From Acidovorax sp. KKS102 (lineage in GTDB: Bacteria > Pseudomonadota > Gammaproteobacteria > Burkholderiales > Burkholderiaceae_C), in NCBI RefSeq assembly GCF_000302535.1, contig NC_018708.1:2666001-2730000 (forward strand): a stretch of 64,000 bases of DNA, read 5' to 3'. Below the pieces are notes generated by a model. The model made no database searches, was not told where the DNA came from, and saw nothing but the letters and a program-made list of their open reading frames with translations. Below, in pieces: positions 7,021 through 19,458 of this stretch; position 1 is the stretch's first letter, and the number at the start of each line of letters is the position of its first letter. Made by a program: the position numbers and the translations under genes.

Positions 7021-7685
7021 GCTTCGTTGTCCGGGCACGCCGAGGGCTGCGCCTGCTGGAACGCGGGCAGTGCCATGCAGGCCTCAAACGCGCCCATGGT
7101 GCGCGGCAGGCCATCCAGGCTGACCTTGAAGCGCTGGGCATTGAAGATCTGCGGAACCAGGCAGCAGTCGGCCAACGTGGGCGTGTCGCCCCAGCACAGC
7201 ACCGAGGGCGCCATGCCCTGCGCAGCGCGTTCTTGCGCCAGCAGGTCGAGTTGCCGCTCGAACGCCTCCAGCCCACTGCGCACCCAGTGGTGGTACCAGG
7301 CGTTCTTGGCATCCTCGTCCACCTTCAGTTCATGCACCAGGTACTTGAGCACACGCAGGTTGTTGATGGGGTGGATTTCGCACGCCACCATCTGGGCCAG
7401 TGCGCGCACCCGGGCCCGTGCCAACGGGGTGGCGGGCAGCAAGGCAGGCGTGGGATGGGTTTCGTCCAGGTACTCTATGATGGCCATGGACTGCGACAGC
7501 GCCGTGCCGCCATCGGTCACCAGGGTGGGCACCAGCGCGTCGCCAATACGGCCCGCGTAATCGGGCGCCTTGTGCTCGCCCTTGACCAGATGCACAGGCA
7601 TGTAGTCGTAGGGCAGGCCCTTGAGCTGCAGCGCGATGCGCACGCGGAACGAGGCGGAGGAGCGGAAGTAGTTGTAGAGCTGCAT
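7017..7685 (-). CDS. Zeta-class GST: maleylpyruvate / maleylacetoacetate isomerase
   Basis: The 222-residue protein is a glutathione S-transferase with the zeta signature SSASFRVRIAL near the N-terminus (the Ser and following residues bind glutathione) and an SQSMAIIEYLDE motif. It would isomerise a cis-diketoacid (maleylpyruvate or maleylacetoacetate) to the trans form for the FAH-family hydrolase encoded divergently at 8366. The start at 7685 (MQLYNYFRSS) is preferred over 7712 because family members begin there. The stop overlaps the pgeF start (GTGA). With the MarR gene at 7789 the trio resembles the nagL-nagK end of gentisate pathways, but no ring-cleaving dioxygenase is present, so the substrate is uncertain. 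Confidence 0.88.
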   Translation of the reverse strand: MQLYNYFRSSASFRVRIALQLKGLPYDYMPVHLVKGEHKAPDYAGRIGDALVPTLVTDGGTALSQSMAIIEYLDETHPTPALLPATPLARARVRALAQMVACEIHPINNLRVLKYLVHELKVDEDAKNAWYHHWVRSGLEAFERQLDLLAQERAAQGMAPSVLCWGDTPTLADCCLVPQIFNAQRFKVSLDGLPRTMGAFEACMALPAFQQAQPSACPDNEA

Positions 7686-7788
7686 GGCGGAGCGGTGCCT
7701 GGGGTCGATCAAACAAGGAATGAAGCCTGTGCGGCATGGCGCCGACAGGCCAGAGAAAGAGTGCGCCCGGCGACCAAGGGCATATCCG

Positions 7789-8244
7789 TCAGGCGCCCGA
7801 TGTGCCCGCCGGGTCCTGGTGGTTGTAGACGACTTTGGAGAGCAGCACCATGAGGTCGGCGCTTTCCTGGGCGGTGAGCGGTGCCGTGAGGCGTTCCTGC
7901 ACGCGTTGGGCGGCGTCGCGCATCTGCAGGGCGGCCACTTCGCCCTCGGGGGTGATCCACAGCAGCTTGCGGCGGCGGTCGCGGGTGTCGGGCTCGCGGC
8001 GGATCCAGCCGCGCTTTTCCAGCCGCCCGATCACCGAGCCGGACGTGGCTGCATCGAACGCCACGCGGGCCGCCAGGGTCACCTGGTCTTCGCCCGGCTG
8101 GGCCAGCAGTTCGTGCAGGATGGCGAACTGCACCGGCGTCACGTCAAATCCGGCCGTCTCTTCCATAAAAAGTGCCACGGTCCGCTGGTGGGCGCGGCGC
8201 ACCAGGTGGCCCGGCGTGTTGTGGAAATCGAAGCTCTTTGCCAT
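7789..8244 (-). CDS. MarR-family transcriptional regulator
   Basis: The protein of 151 residues has a winged helix with VTLAARVAFDAATSGSVIGRLEKRGWIRREPDTRDRR..., the recognition helix and the basic DxRDRR wing of MarR repressors that respond to aromatic ligands. The start at 8244 (MAKSFDF) is preferred over the longer ORF beginning at 8367. It lies between the isomerase gene (same strand, 104 bases downstream) and the FAH-family hydrolase (divergent), so it probably controls both. A 12-bp inverted repeat covers its start codon. Confidence 0.88.
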   Translation of the reverse strand: MAKSFDFHNTPGHLVRRAHQRTVALFMEETAGFDVTPVQFAILHELLAQPGEDQVTLAARVAFDAATSGSVIGRLEKRGWIRREPDTRDRRRKLLWITPEGEVAALQMRDAAQRVQERLTAPLTAQESADLMVLLSKVVYNHQDPAGTSGA

Positions 8245-8290
8245 GGGCGCGAGTGTAGCGCCCCCCAGCAGAGGGCCTGCGCCCATGGCA
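8239..8290. promoter_or_regulatory. 12-bp perfect inverted repeat over the marR start
   Basis: The arms TGCCATGGGCGC (8239-8250) and GCGCCCATGGCA (8279-8290) are perfect complements separated by 28 bases. The left arm contains the marR start codon. The repeat could be two operator half-sites in the divergent promoter or a hairpin in the marR leader that hides the start codon. Nothing else in the 121-base gap is recognisable. Confidence 0.5.
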
Positions 8291-8365
8291 CACTGCCACA
8301 CTGCGGCGCGCACGGTACTGCGCCCGGTTTTCTGACAGCATTCCCAGAACCATTGAAAGGCAGAC

Positions 8366-9061
8366 ATGAGCTACGTGTTTCCTCCAGCCCCCGTGGTCAG
8401 CGTGCCCGTGGTGGGCAGCGGCGAACGGTTTCCGGTACACCGCATTTACTGCGTGGGCCGCAACTACGAAGAACACGCCAAGGAGATGGGCTTCACCGGC
8501 CGCGAGCCACCCTTCTTCTTCCTCAAGCCTGCGGATGCCATCGTGGTCGTCAACCCAGGCGAAACCGGGCAGCTGCCCTACCCCAGCCTCACGGCCAACC
8601 TGCACCACGAGATCGAACTGGTGGTGGCCATTGGCAAAGGCGGCAAGAACATCCAGGCTGCCGACGCTTTCAGCCACATTTATGGCTACGCCGTGGGCCT
8701 CGACATGACCCGCCGCGACCTGCAGAACGACATGAAGAAACAGGGCCGCCCCTGGTGCATCGGCAAGGGCTTTGACGCCAGCGCGCCCATCGGTCCCATC
8801 AGCCCGGCAGCGCAGGCAGGCGATGTGGCCAACGCGCCCATCTGGCTGCAGGTCAACGGCGCCGACCGCCAGCGCAGTACTGTGACCCAGCTGATCTGGA
8901 ATATTGCCGAGACCATCGAGCACCTGTCGGCCGCGTGGGAGCTGCAGCCCGGCGACCTGATCTACACCGGCACCCCCGAAGGTGTGGGCGCTGTGGTGCG
9001 TGGCGATACGCTCGAAGGCGGCGTGGGCGGCCTCACGCCTTTGCGCCTGACCGTGGTCTGA
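8366..9061 (+). CDS. FAH-family hydrolase (likely fumarylpyruvate hydrolase)
   Basis: The 231-residue protein has the short fumarylacetoacetate hydrolase fold: [41 protein letters not shown] with the metal-binding Glu-x-Glu, [14 protein letters not shown] and [13 protein letters not shown]. Single-domain members of this size include fumarylpyruvate hydrolase (NagK) of the gentisate pathway, which cleaves fumarylpyruvate to fumarate and pyruvate. The divergent neighbours, a zeta GST isomerase and a MarR regulator, support that role. An AAAGG site precedes the ATG. Confidence 0.88.
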   Translation: MSYVFPPAPVVSVPVVGSGERFPVHRIYCVGRNYEEHAKEMGFTGREPPFFFLKPADAIVVVNPGETGQLPYPSLTANLHHEIELVVAIGKGGKNIQAADAFSHIYGYAVGLDMTRRDLQNDMKKQGRPWCIGKGFDASAPIGPISPAAQAGDVANAPIWLQVNGADRQRSTVTQLIWNIAETIEHLSAAWELQPGDLIYTGTPEGVGAVVRGDTLEGGVGGLTPLRLTVV

Positions 9062-9103
9062 GCGCCACCGGGCGGCCCTGCCGCCCGGCCAGGTGAACGC
9101 AAT

Positions 9104-9159
9104 GCTACGATTTTCATAGCTGGTAGCGCATATTGCACTAGCGCTACTAGCCCATTTGA
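9104..9159 (-). repeat. Dispersed repeat copy 2 (intergenic)
   Basis: A complete copy on the minus strand: AAATGGGC, TAGCGCTAGTGCAATATGCG, then GCTATG-N6-CGTAGC. It fills the gap between the FAH hydrolase and the Nudix gene and ends 15 bases before the Nudix ATG. The pair of short inverted repeats (GCGCTA-type and GCTA..TAGC) is the family hallmark. Confidence 0.82.
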
Positions 9160-9174
9160 CCCTCAAACCCCTGC

Positions 9175-9726
9175 ATGACCTACCGCAGCCCCATCAAACA
9201 TTGCCGCGCCTGTGGCACCGCCGTGGTGTACCGCCTGCCGGACGACGGCGACACCAAACAGCGTGCCGTCTGCCCCGCGTGCAACACGGTGCACTACGAG
9301 AACCCGCTCAATGTGGTGGGCACGGTGCCCGCGTTGCCCGATGGCCGGATCCTGCTGTGCAAACGCAACATCGAACCCCGGTGGGGCAAATGGACGCTGC
9401 CTGCAGGCTTTATGGAGCTGGACGAAACCACGGCCCAGGGGGCGGCGCGTGAGACCGACGAAGAGGCTGGCGCGCAGATCGAGATCGGCCCCCTGTTCAG
9501 CCTGCTGAACGTGCGCCGCGTGGGCCAGGTGCACCTGTTCTACCGCGCCACGCTGCTGAGCGACCAGTTCAACCCGGGTTACGAAACCATCGAGGCGCGG
9601 CTGTTTGCCGAAGACGAGGTGCCCTGGGACGAGCTGGCGTTCCGCACCGTCAAGGAAACGCTGGAGTGCTACTTTGCCGACCGCAAGGCGGGCACCATGG
9701 GCATGCACTTCATCGACATCGAATAG
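9175..9726 (+). CDS. Nudix hydrolase with N-terminal zinc ribbon
   Basis: The 183-residue protein begins with a CxxC...CxxC zinc ribbon (HCRACG and CPACN), followed by a Nudix domain with the box GFMELDETTAQGAARETDEEAG, which fits GX5EX7REUXEEXGU apart from minor substitutions. Proteins of this architecture hydrolyse nucleoside diphosphate derivatives such as ADP-ribose or NADH-like substrates. The substrate cannot be told from sequence. It is followed after 8 bases by a small DUF1737 gene, probably co-transcribed. Confidence 0.9.
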   Translation: MTYRSPIKHCRACGTAVVYRLPDDGDTKQRAVCPACNTVHYENPLNVVGTVPALPDGRILLCKRNIEPRWGKWTLPAGFMELDETTAQGAARETDEEAGAQIEIGPLFSLLNVRRVGQVHLFYRATLLSDQFNPGYETIEARLFAEDEVPWDELAFRTVKETLECYFADRKAGTMGMHFIDIE

Positions 9727-9734
9727 GCGCGGCC

Positions 9735-9968
9735 ATGACGGTTGCCACCTCCACAGCATCACCCGCAAACACCACGCAGGCCAGTGCGCCGCCGGATGGC
9801 CTGCCCGCCTACCGCCTGCTCACCGGTCCCGACGACGCCAGCTTCTGCCGCCGCGTGAGCGACGCGCTGGCGCTGGGCTATCGGCTGTACGGCTCTCCGG
9901 CGGCCACCTTCAACGGGCAGACAGTGATCGTCGCCCAGGCCATCGTGTGGCCGGGCGTGGTGGACTGA
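9735..9968 (+). CDS. DUF1737 domain protein
   Basis: The 77-residue protein consists of a Ser/Thr/Ala-rich leader and a DUF1737 domain (YRLLTGPDDASFCRRVSDALALGYRLYGSPAATFNG..., ending VAQAIVWP). The family is small and of unknown function. The ATG at 9735 lies 8 bases after the Nudix stop, so the two genes are likely translated from one transcript. It converges with the PBP1A gene. Confidence 0.82.
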   Translation: MTVATSTASPANTTQASAPPDGLPAYRLLTGPDDASFCRRVSDALALGYRLYGSPAATFNGQTVIVAQAIVWPGVVD

Positions 9969-10025
9969 CACGATCCTCGTCGCCGAGCATCATCCGGCGG
10001 CTCGCAAACCCCGCGCCGCGCCCAC

Positions 10026-12320
10026 TCATTCGCCCCCCACCCGCTCCTCTGCGGGCACCGGTGGCGACACCGAACCCGGTGGGTCGGTCGTGACCGGCGG
10101 CAAACCGCCCGCACCCGCAGGCCGGGGCGGCATGCCGGGCACCGGCGCCTGCTGCGGGTCGGTGCGGAACAGGCCACGAATCCAGTCACGCATGGTGCTC
10201 AGCGAGCTGTCGGGCGGCGGCGGTGGGCTGGTGTCGAACTCGTCCACAAACCGGTCATTGCCGTCAATCACCTTGTTGCGAATGGCCTGCTGCATGAACT
10301 CGCCCACCATGGGCAATGCACTGCGCGCGCCCTGCCCCCAGTAGTCGCTGCGCAGCGTGATGCGCCCGTCGTTGAAGCCAGCCCAAGCCCCCGCCACCAC
10401 GCGGGTGTGCATCAGGATGAACCAGCCATCGGTGTTGTCTTGCGTGGTGCCGGTCTTGCCCGCCACGTCGGCCTGGATGCCATAGCGCGTGCGGATGGCC
10501 GTGGCCGTGCCCCGGTCCACGGCGCCGCGCATGGTGTTGCGCAGGGTCTGCGCTGCCCGGGGCTGGAAGACCTCTTCGGGCACGGGCTTGGCAAAGGTCT
10601 CCAGCACCTTGCCATTGCGGTCTTCGATGCTGGTGATGAGCACGGGCTCCACATAACGGCCCAGGTTCACGATGCTGCTGTAGGCCGAAATCATTTCCTT
10701 GAGCGTGACCGGGCTCGTGCCCAGCGCCAAGGAGGGCACCTCTTCCAGCTTGGACTGCCGCACGCCCAGGGCGCGCGCCACTTCGGCCACGCGGGCCGGT
10801 CCTACCTGCTGCATCACCTGGGCGGTGATGGTGTTCTTGGAGAACGCCAGGCCGTCGGCCAGCGTCATGGGCTGGTCGCTGGGCGGGCCGCCATCGGTGG
10901 GGCGCCAGACGCGGCCGCCGCCCAGCGGGATTTCGACGGCGGTGTCCATCAGCGTGTCTTCGGGCGTGGCACCGTTGGCAAACGCAGCGCCATACACAAA
11001 CGGCTTGAAGGTAGAGCCCGGCTGGCGGCGCGCTGCCTGCACGTGGTCAAACGGGTCTTGCGCAAAGTCGCGACTGCCCACCCAGGCCAGTACATGGCCG
11101 GTGACCGGGTCTTGCGCCAGAAAGCCCGCTTGAACGCGCGTCTTTTCGGCACGCAGCTTGGCCATGAAGGCGGCGTCGTCCAGCAGTGCCTTCAGCGCGT
11201 CGTCGGGAGTGTCGCCCTTGTCCACGGCCGCGCGGTACTCGGCGCTCTCGCGCACCAGCGTCTGCACCAGCTCGTTTTTGGGGCCCCAGCCATTGCGCTG
11301 CGACCAGGCGGTGTCGGCCACACCTTGCAATTGCCGACCCTGCCGCGCCACGGCCTGGTTGGCATAGGCCTGCAGGCGCGAATCGATGGTGGTGCGAATC
11401 ACCAGACCGTCCGAATACAGGCTGTAGCCCTTGCTGTCGGCCCAGTCGATGAGCTGCTTGCGCAGCTGGATCGCAAAGTGCGGCGCCGGGCCCATCACCT
11501 CCGTCTGGCGTTCGAAGTTGATGCGCAGCGGGCGTTTTTGCAGGGTCTCGAACTGCTTGGCATCGAGCTTGCCCCGCTTAACCATCTGCGACAGCACCGT
11601 GTTGCGGCGGGCCTGCGCGCGCTCGGGGTTGAGCACCGGGTTGTAGTAGGCCGTGCCCTTGAGCATGCCAATCAGCGTGGCGCTTTCCAGCACATTGAGC
11701 TTGTCGGCCGACTTGTCGAAATAGGTGCGCGCGGCCATCTCGATGCCATAGGCGTTGTACAGAAACGGCACGGTGTTGAGGTAGGTTTCCAGGATCTCGT
11801 CCTTGGAATACGACGCCTCGATCTTGAGCGCGGTGATCGCCTCCTTGAGCTTGCGCGTGAGCGTGCGCGAGCGCCCGATTTCCTCCGGGAACAGGTTGCG
11901 CGCCAGCTGCTGGGTGATGGTGGAGCCGCCCTGCGGGTCCCCGCGCAGCGTCAGCACCACCGACGACGCCGTGCGCCGCCAGTCCAGCCCGAAGTGCTTG
12001 TAGAAGCGGTGGTCCTCGGTTGCTATCAGCGCGTCCACCACGTTGGGCGAAATCTGGTTCAGCTCCACCCATTCGCGGTTGGCCCAGCGGTATTCGGCCA
12101 GCAGCTTGCCGTCGGCCGACATGAGCTGCGCCGGCAGCTCGCTCTTGGCCTTGCGGATGTCACTGATGCCGGGAGTAAAAGGCACCAGCGCCAGCGTGAA
12201 CACCAGCAGCGCAGCGGGCACCGCCACCACCGTCCACAGCAGCAGGCGCCGCACGGGCCGGGGGACCCAGGCCAACAGGCCCGCCATGCGGGCCCGGAAA
12301 GAAAGCAGCCAGTTGTGCAT
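10026..12320 (-). CDS. Penicillin-binding protein 1A-type peptidoglycan synthase
   Basis: The protein of about 764 residues is a bifunctional class A PBP. A cytoplasmic tail and one membrane helix (about residues 28-48) precede a GT51 glycosyltransferase domain with EDHRFYKHFGLD (catalytic Glu) and GGSTITQQLARNLF. An intermediate domain is followed by the transpeptidase with PGSTFKP (Ser nucleophile), SKNT and AGKTGTT. The C-terminal tail is Pro/Gly-rich, including a run of five Pro encoded by GGC-type repeats. It builds and cross-links glycan strands in the periplasm. The ATG at 12320 is preferred over an adjoining TTG. It lies 118 bases downstream of ligA on the same strand. Confidence 0.95.
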   Translation of the reverse strand: MHNWLLSFRARMAGLLAWVPRPVRRLLLWTVVAVPAALLVFTLALVPFTPGISDIRKAKSELPAQLMSADGKLLAEYRWANREWVELNQISPNVVDALIATEDHRFYKHFGLDWRRTASSVVLTLRGDPQGGSTITQQLARNLFPEEIGRSRTLTRKLKEAITALKIEASYSKDEILETYLNTVPFLYNAYGIEMAARTYFDKSADKLNVLESATLIGMLKGTAYYNPVLNPERAQARRNTVLSQMVKRGKLDAKQFETLQKRPLRINFERQTEVMGPAPHFAIQLRKQLIDWADSKGYSLYSDGLVIRTTIDSRLQAYANQAVARQGRQLQGVADTAWSQRNGWGPKNELVQTLVRESAEYRAAVDKGDTPDDALKALLDDAAFMAKLRAEKTRVQAGFLAQDPVTGHVLAWVGSRDFAQDPFDHVQAARRQPGSTFKPFVYGAAFANGATPEDTLMDTAVEIPLGGGRVWRPTDGGPPSDQPMTLADGLAFSKNTITAQVMQQVGPARVAEVARALGVRQSKLEEVPSLALGTSPVTLKEMISAYSSIVNLGRYVEPVLITSIEDRNGKVLETFAKPVPEEVFQPRAAQTLRNTMRGAVDRGTATAIRTRYGIQADVAGKTGTTQDNTDGWFILMHTRVVAGAWAGFNDGRITLRSDYWGQGARSALPMVGEFMQQAIRNKVIDGNDRFVDEFDTSPPPPPDSSLSTMRDWIRGLFRTDPQQAPVPGMPPRPAGAGGLPPVTTDPPGSVSPPVPAEERVGGE

Positions 12321-12438
12321 CAATGAATCGCCGGGAAATAAGGGGGCGCTTCAGGACCGCCCCACCAGGGGCCGGTCAGCAAGGAGAAAGGGGAATGAGA
12401 ACGCGAAAAGAGAGTCGGGCATGGTGCACCGTGCTCCG

Positions 12439-15656
<3,218 letters not shown>

Positions 15657-15672
15657 GTTTGAATGAATGGGT

Positions 15673-18600
15673 TCAAGCGTCCACCATCGATAGGGCCGAC
15701 TCCATGTCCACTGCCACGATGCGCGACACGCCCTGCTCCTGCATGGTCACGCCGATCAGTTGCTCGGCCATTTCCATCGCGATCTTGTTGTGGCTGATGA
15801 ACAGAAACTGTGTGCCCTTGCTCATGCTGGACACCAGCTTGGCATAACGTTCGGTGTTGGCGTCGTCCAGCGGCGCGTCCACCTCGTCCAGCAGGCAGAA
15901 CGGAGCTGGGTTGAGCTGGAAGATGGCAAACACCAGCGCGATGGCCGTGAGGGCCTTTTCACCGCCTGACAGCAGGTGGATGGTCTGGTTCTTCTTGCCG
16001 GGCGGCTGTGCCATCACCTGCACGCCGGAGTCGAGAATTTCGTCGCCGGTGATGATGAGCTTGGCCTGGCCGCCGCCGAACAACTCCGGGAACATGCGGC
16101 CAAAGTGCGCGTTGACGGTGTCGAAGGTGCCCGAGAGCAGCTGGCGCGTTTCGCCGTCGATCTTGCGGATCGCGTCTTCCAGCGTGTTCATGGCCTCGGT
16201 GAGGTCGGCGGTTTGCGCATCCAGGAACACCTTGCGCTCGCTGGCCAGCTTGAGCTCATCCAGCGCGGCCAGATTGACGGCACCCAGGGCCGTGATCTCG
16301 CGGTGCAGGCGGTCGATTTCGCCCTGCAGGCCGCCGATGCGCACATTGCCTTCCTCGATGGAGCGGGCCACGGCCTCCAGGTCGGCCTGGGCGTCTTGCA
16401 GCAAGGTGGTGTACTGCTCCAGGCCCAGGCGCGCGGCCTGTTCCTTGAGCTGGAACTCGGTGATGCGCTGGCGCAGCGGGTCGAGGGCGCGCTCCAGCTG
16501 CATGCGGCGCTCGTCGCTGGCGCGCAGCTTGGTGGTCAGGTCGTCGTATTCGCTGCGCTGGGCGGCCAAAGCCTTCTCGCGCTCCATTTTGAGTTCCAAC
16601 GCGGCCTGCAGGCCGCCTTGCGCTGCGGCATCCGACAGGCGGGCAAGCTCATCGCGCGCACGCTGCTCTTCGTCGGCCAGGGCCTTGGCTTGCTGGGTGG
16701 CGGTTTCTATAGAGCGATTCAATTCGGCGCGGCGCGCCTCCAGGCTGCGCTGCGAGAACGTGGCCTCTTGCGCCTGGCGCTCCAGCGTGCGCTGCTGTTC
16801 ACGGCAGGCGGCCAGCTTGCGCTCCGCCTCGATCACCTTGTCGCCCAGCTGGGCCTCGCGCTCCTGGCTGTCGGCCAGTTGCATGTCCAGCTCTTCAAAG
16901 CGCGCCTCCGCGGCCACACGGCGCTCCTGCAGGTCGGCCAGCTGGGCCTCGACCTCAGCCAGGTCGCCGTCGATCTGTGCGCTGCGGGCGCGGGTCTGCT
17001 CGGCCAGTTGCGTCAGGCGCAGGGTCTCCACCTGCAGCTCGTGCGCACGGCTCTGGGCCTCGGTCGCTTCGCGGCGGGCGGACACCAGGCGCTGCGAGGC
17101 ATCGGCATAGGCGGCCTCGGCGCGGACCAGGGCGGTGCGCGATTCTTCGGCGATCAGGGCCTGCGCGCGCAGTTCCTTTTCAAGGTGTTCGATCTCTTGC
17201 GCGCGGGCCAACATGCCGGACTGCTCGGAGTCCTGCGCATAAAAGCTCACGCTGTGGGCGCTGACGGCATGGCCCGTGGGCACAAACACCGTCTCCCCAG
17301 GTTGCAGCTGGCTGCGGCGGGCCAGGGCTTCGTCGAGCGTGGGGGCCGTATAGCAGCCCTGTAGCCAGTCGGTGAGCACGGCGCGCAGGCCCGCGTCATT
17401 GAGGCGCAGCAGATCGGACAGGCGCTGGTGCTGGGACGGCGCCTCGGGCTGGCCGGCTGCAGGCGCGCTGTAAAAGGCCAGGCGCGCCGGGGGCGCATCG
17501 TTGCCGCCGGAGCCCAGAAAACCGCGCACCATGTCCAGGCGGCCCACTTCCAGCGCCGCCAGACGCTCGCGCAGCGCGGCTTCAAGGGCGTTTTCCCAGC
17601 CCTTTTCGATGTGGATGCGGCTCCACAGACCTTGCAGGCCATCGAGGCCGTGCTTGGCGAGCCAGGGGCGCAGCTTGCCGTCGGTCTTGACCTTTTCCTG
17701 CAGGGCCTTCAGGGCCTCCATGCGGGCCGACAGCTCGGCCTGGCGCGCACTTTCGGCGTTCACCGCCTGCTGGCGGGCGCGGCGGTCTTCGTCCAGCTGG
17801 GGCACGGACTCCTGCAGCTCGTACAACCGTGCCTCGGTGGTTTCGGCAATCTCCTGCGCTTCTTCGAGCTGCTCGCGCAGGTTGTTCAGGCGGGCTTCAT
17901 CGGGCGCGGCCAGCGCGTTGCGGTCGGTACGCAGGCGTTCAAAGCGGGCGTCCAGCTGGCGGCTTTGTTCGTCAAAGCTGCGCTGCTCGGCGGCCAGCAC
18001 GCCAATCTGCTGCTGTACCTGCACGACGCTGCTGCGCTGCTCGGCCGTGCGGGCCTGGGCCTGGCGCAAGGCTTCTTCCAGGTCGGGCAGCTGCATGGCC
18101 TGCTCTTCGACCTGGGCGGCGAGCAGTTCGGCGCGCTCTTCGGCGTCCACACCGGCACCGGCCAGGTTTTCCAGCTCCACATCGGCGTCTTCCTTGCGGG
18201 CCTGCCACTGGGCGATCTGCTCGGCCAGTTGCACCAGGCGCTGTTCCACGCGCTGGCGGCCTTCAACCACGTAGCGGATCTCGGCTTCGAGCTTGCCGAC
18301 CTCGGCCGTGGCTTCGTAGAGCTTGCCCTGGGCCTGGTTGACCTGGTCGCCTGCAGCGTAGTGGGCCTGGCGGATGGTTTCGAGGTCGGACTCGACCGCG
18401 CGCAGGTCGGCCATGCGCGATTCGAGGTCGTTCACGGCCTGCAGGCCATCGAGGCGCACCTTGTTCTGCTGCTCTTCGGCCTCGGCCCGCTTCAAAAACC
18501 ACAGCTGATGCTGCTTGAGCGTCGCGTCTGCATGCAGGGTGTTGTACTTGGCGGCCACCTCGGCCTGCTTTTCGAGCTTTTCGAGGTTGGCGTTCAGCTC

Positions 18601-19197
18601 GCGCAAGATGTCTTCGACCCGCGTGAGGTTCTCGCGCGTATCCGACAGGCGGTTTTCGGTCTCGCGACGGCGCTCTTTGTATTTGGAGACGCCCGCCGCT
18701 TCCTCCAGGAACAGCCGCAGTTCCTCGGGGCGCGATTCGATGATGCGGCTGATGGTGCCCTGGCCGATGATGGCGTAGGCGCGGGGGCCGAGGCCGGTGC
18801 CCAGAAACACGTCCTGCACATCGCGGCGGCGCACGGGCTGGTTGTTCAGAAAGTAGCTGCTGGTGCCATCGCGGGTGAGCACGCGGCGCACCGCGATTTC
18901 GCCAAACTGGCCCCACTGGCCGCCTGCGCGGTGGTCGGAGTTGTCAAACACCAGCTCCACACTGGCGCGGCTGGCCTGCTTGCGGGTGGTGGTGCCGCTG
19001 AAGATCACGTCCTGCATGCTCTCGCCGCGCAGCTCGCTGGCCTTGCTCTCGCCCAGCACCCAGCGCACCGCGTCCATGATGTTGGACTTGCCGCAGCCGT
19101 TAGGCCCCACCACGCCGACCAGTTGCCCGGGCAGCATGAAATTGGTGGGTTCAGCGAACGACTTGAAGCCGGAGAGCTTGATCGAGGTAAGACGCAC
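15673..19197 (-). CDS. smc: Chromosome segregation ATPase SMC
   Basis: The 1174-residue protein forms the SMC dimer of bacterial condensin. It has the Walker A motif GPNGCGKSN near residue 35, two very long Glu/Gln/Ala-rich coiled coils, a central hinge (about residues 500-640) and a C-terminal head with the signature LSGGEKALTAIAL and Walker B FCLLDEVDAPLDD. The start is a GTG (MRLTSIKLSGFKSF), the normal SMC N-terminus. It heads the smc-zipA-ligA operon. ScpA and ScpB are not in the window. Confidence 0.97.
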   Translation of the reverse strand: MRLTSIKLSGFKSFAEPTNFMLPGQLVGVVGPNGCGKSNIMDAVRWVLGESKASELRGESMQDVIFSGTTTRKQASRASVELVFDNSDHRAGGQWGQFGEIAVRRVLTRDGTSSYFLNNQPVRRRDVQDVFLGTGLGPRAYAIIGQGTISRIIESRPEELRLFLEEAAGVSKYKERRRETENRLSDTRENLTRVEDILRELNANLEKLEKQAEVAAKYNTLHADATLKQHQLWFLKRAEAEEQQNKVRLDGLQAVNDLESRMADLRAVESDLETIRQAHYAAGDQVNQAQGKLYEATAEVGKLEAEIRYVVEGRQRVEQRLVQLAEQIAQWQARKEDADVELENLAGAGVDAEERAELLAAQVEEQAMQLPDLEEALRQAQARTAEQRSSVVQVQQQIGVLAAEQRSFDEQSRQLDARFERLRTDRNALAAPDEARLNNLREQLEEAQEIAETTEARLYELQESVPQLDEDRRARQQAVNAESARQAELSARMEALKALQEKVKTDGKLRPWLAKHGLDGLQGLWSRIHIEKGWENALEAALRERLAALEVGRLDMVRGFLGSGGNDAPPARLAFYSAPAAGQPEAPSQHQRLSDLLRLNDAGLRAVLTDWLQGCYTAPTLDEALARRSQLQPGETVFVPTGHAVSAHSVSFYAQDSEQSGMLARAQEIEHLEKELRAQALIAEESRTALVRAEAAYADASQRLVSARREATEAQSRAHELQVETLRLTQLAEQTRARSAQIDGDLAEVEAQLADLQERRVAAEARFEELDMQLADSQEREAQLGDKVIEAERKLAACREQQRTLERQAQEATFSQRSLEARRAELNRSIETATQQAKALADEEQRARDELARLSDAAAQGGLQAALELKMEREKALAAQRSEYDDLTTKLRASDERRMQLERALDPLRQRITEFQLKEQAARLGLEQYTTLLQDAQADLEAVARSIEEGNVRIGGLQGEIDRLHREITALGAVNLAALDELKLASERKVFLDAQTADLTEAMNTLEDAIRKIDGETRQLLSGTFDTVNAHFGRMFPELFGGGQAKLIITGDEILDSGVQVMAQPPGKKNQTIHLLSGGEKALTAIALVFAIFQLNPAPFCLLDEVDAPLDDANTERYAKLVSSMSKGTQFLFISHNKIAMEMAEQLIGVTMQEQGVSRIVAVDMESALSMVDA

Positions 19198-19388
19198 GGA
19201 TCAGATGGCGGGTAGATGCAGAAGAGACGCGGCGGTCAACCAGGGCGCCGGTGCGCAGTCCCGGCGTACAACACACCGGCAGGGCCGGGTATGGGCAAGG
19301 CCGGAATGATACCGCGCCGCCTGCCCGGCCCCGGGGCGCAAGGGCCGCCAGGGGTGCCCGCAGGCCGGCTGGCACCAAAAATCCAGCC

Positions 19389-19443
19389 AAATCGGCCTGA
19401 TGCGCTAGTGCAATATGGTTTTATTGCTATCGATTTTGATAGC
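19389..19443 (+). repeat. Dispersed repeat copy 5 (intergenic)
   Basis: A complete 55-base copy: AAATCGGCCTGATGCGCTAG, TGCAATATGG, and a perfect stem GCTATC-N6-GATAGC. It lies in the 261-base gap between the smc start and the stop codon of the GGDEF gene, which otherwise shows only GC-rich sequence without a recognisable gene. Confidence 0.82.
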
Positions 19444-19458
19444 CAAAGGCGACGACCA

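Noticed and set aside
10407..12326. A 639-codon plus-strand open frame opposite the PBP1A gene
   Set aside because: It is a mirror frame of a gene with complete PBP motifs; its His/Gln/Arg-rich translation is typical of antisense frames in GC-rich DNA.
16700..16735. A short AT-richer patch TTTCTATAGAGCGATTCAA within smc, considered as a repeat copy
   Set aside because: It lacks the GCGCTAG centre and the GCTA-N-TAGC stem and is too short to assign.
17428..19215. A 595-codon plus-strand open frame opposite smc
   Set aside because: It lies fully antisense to the SMC N-terminal half and shows no domain.
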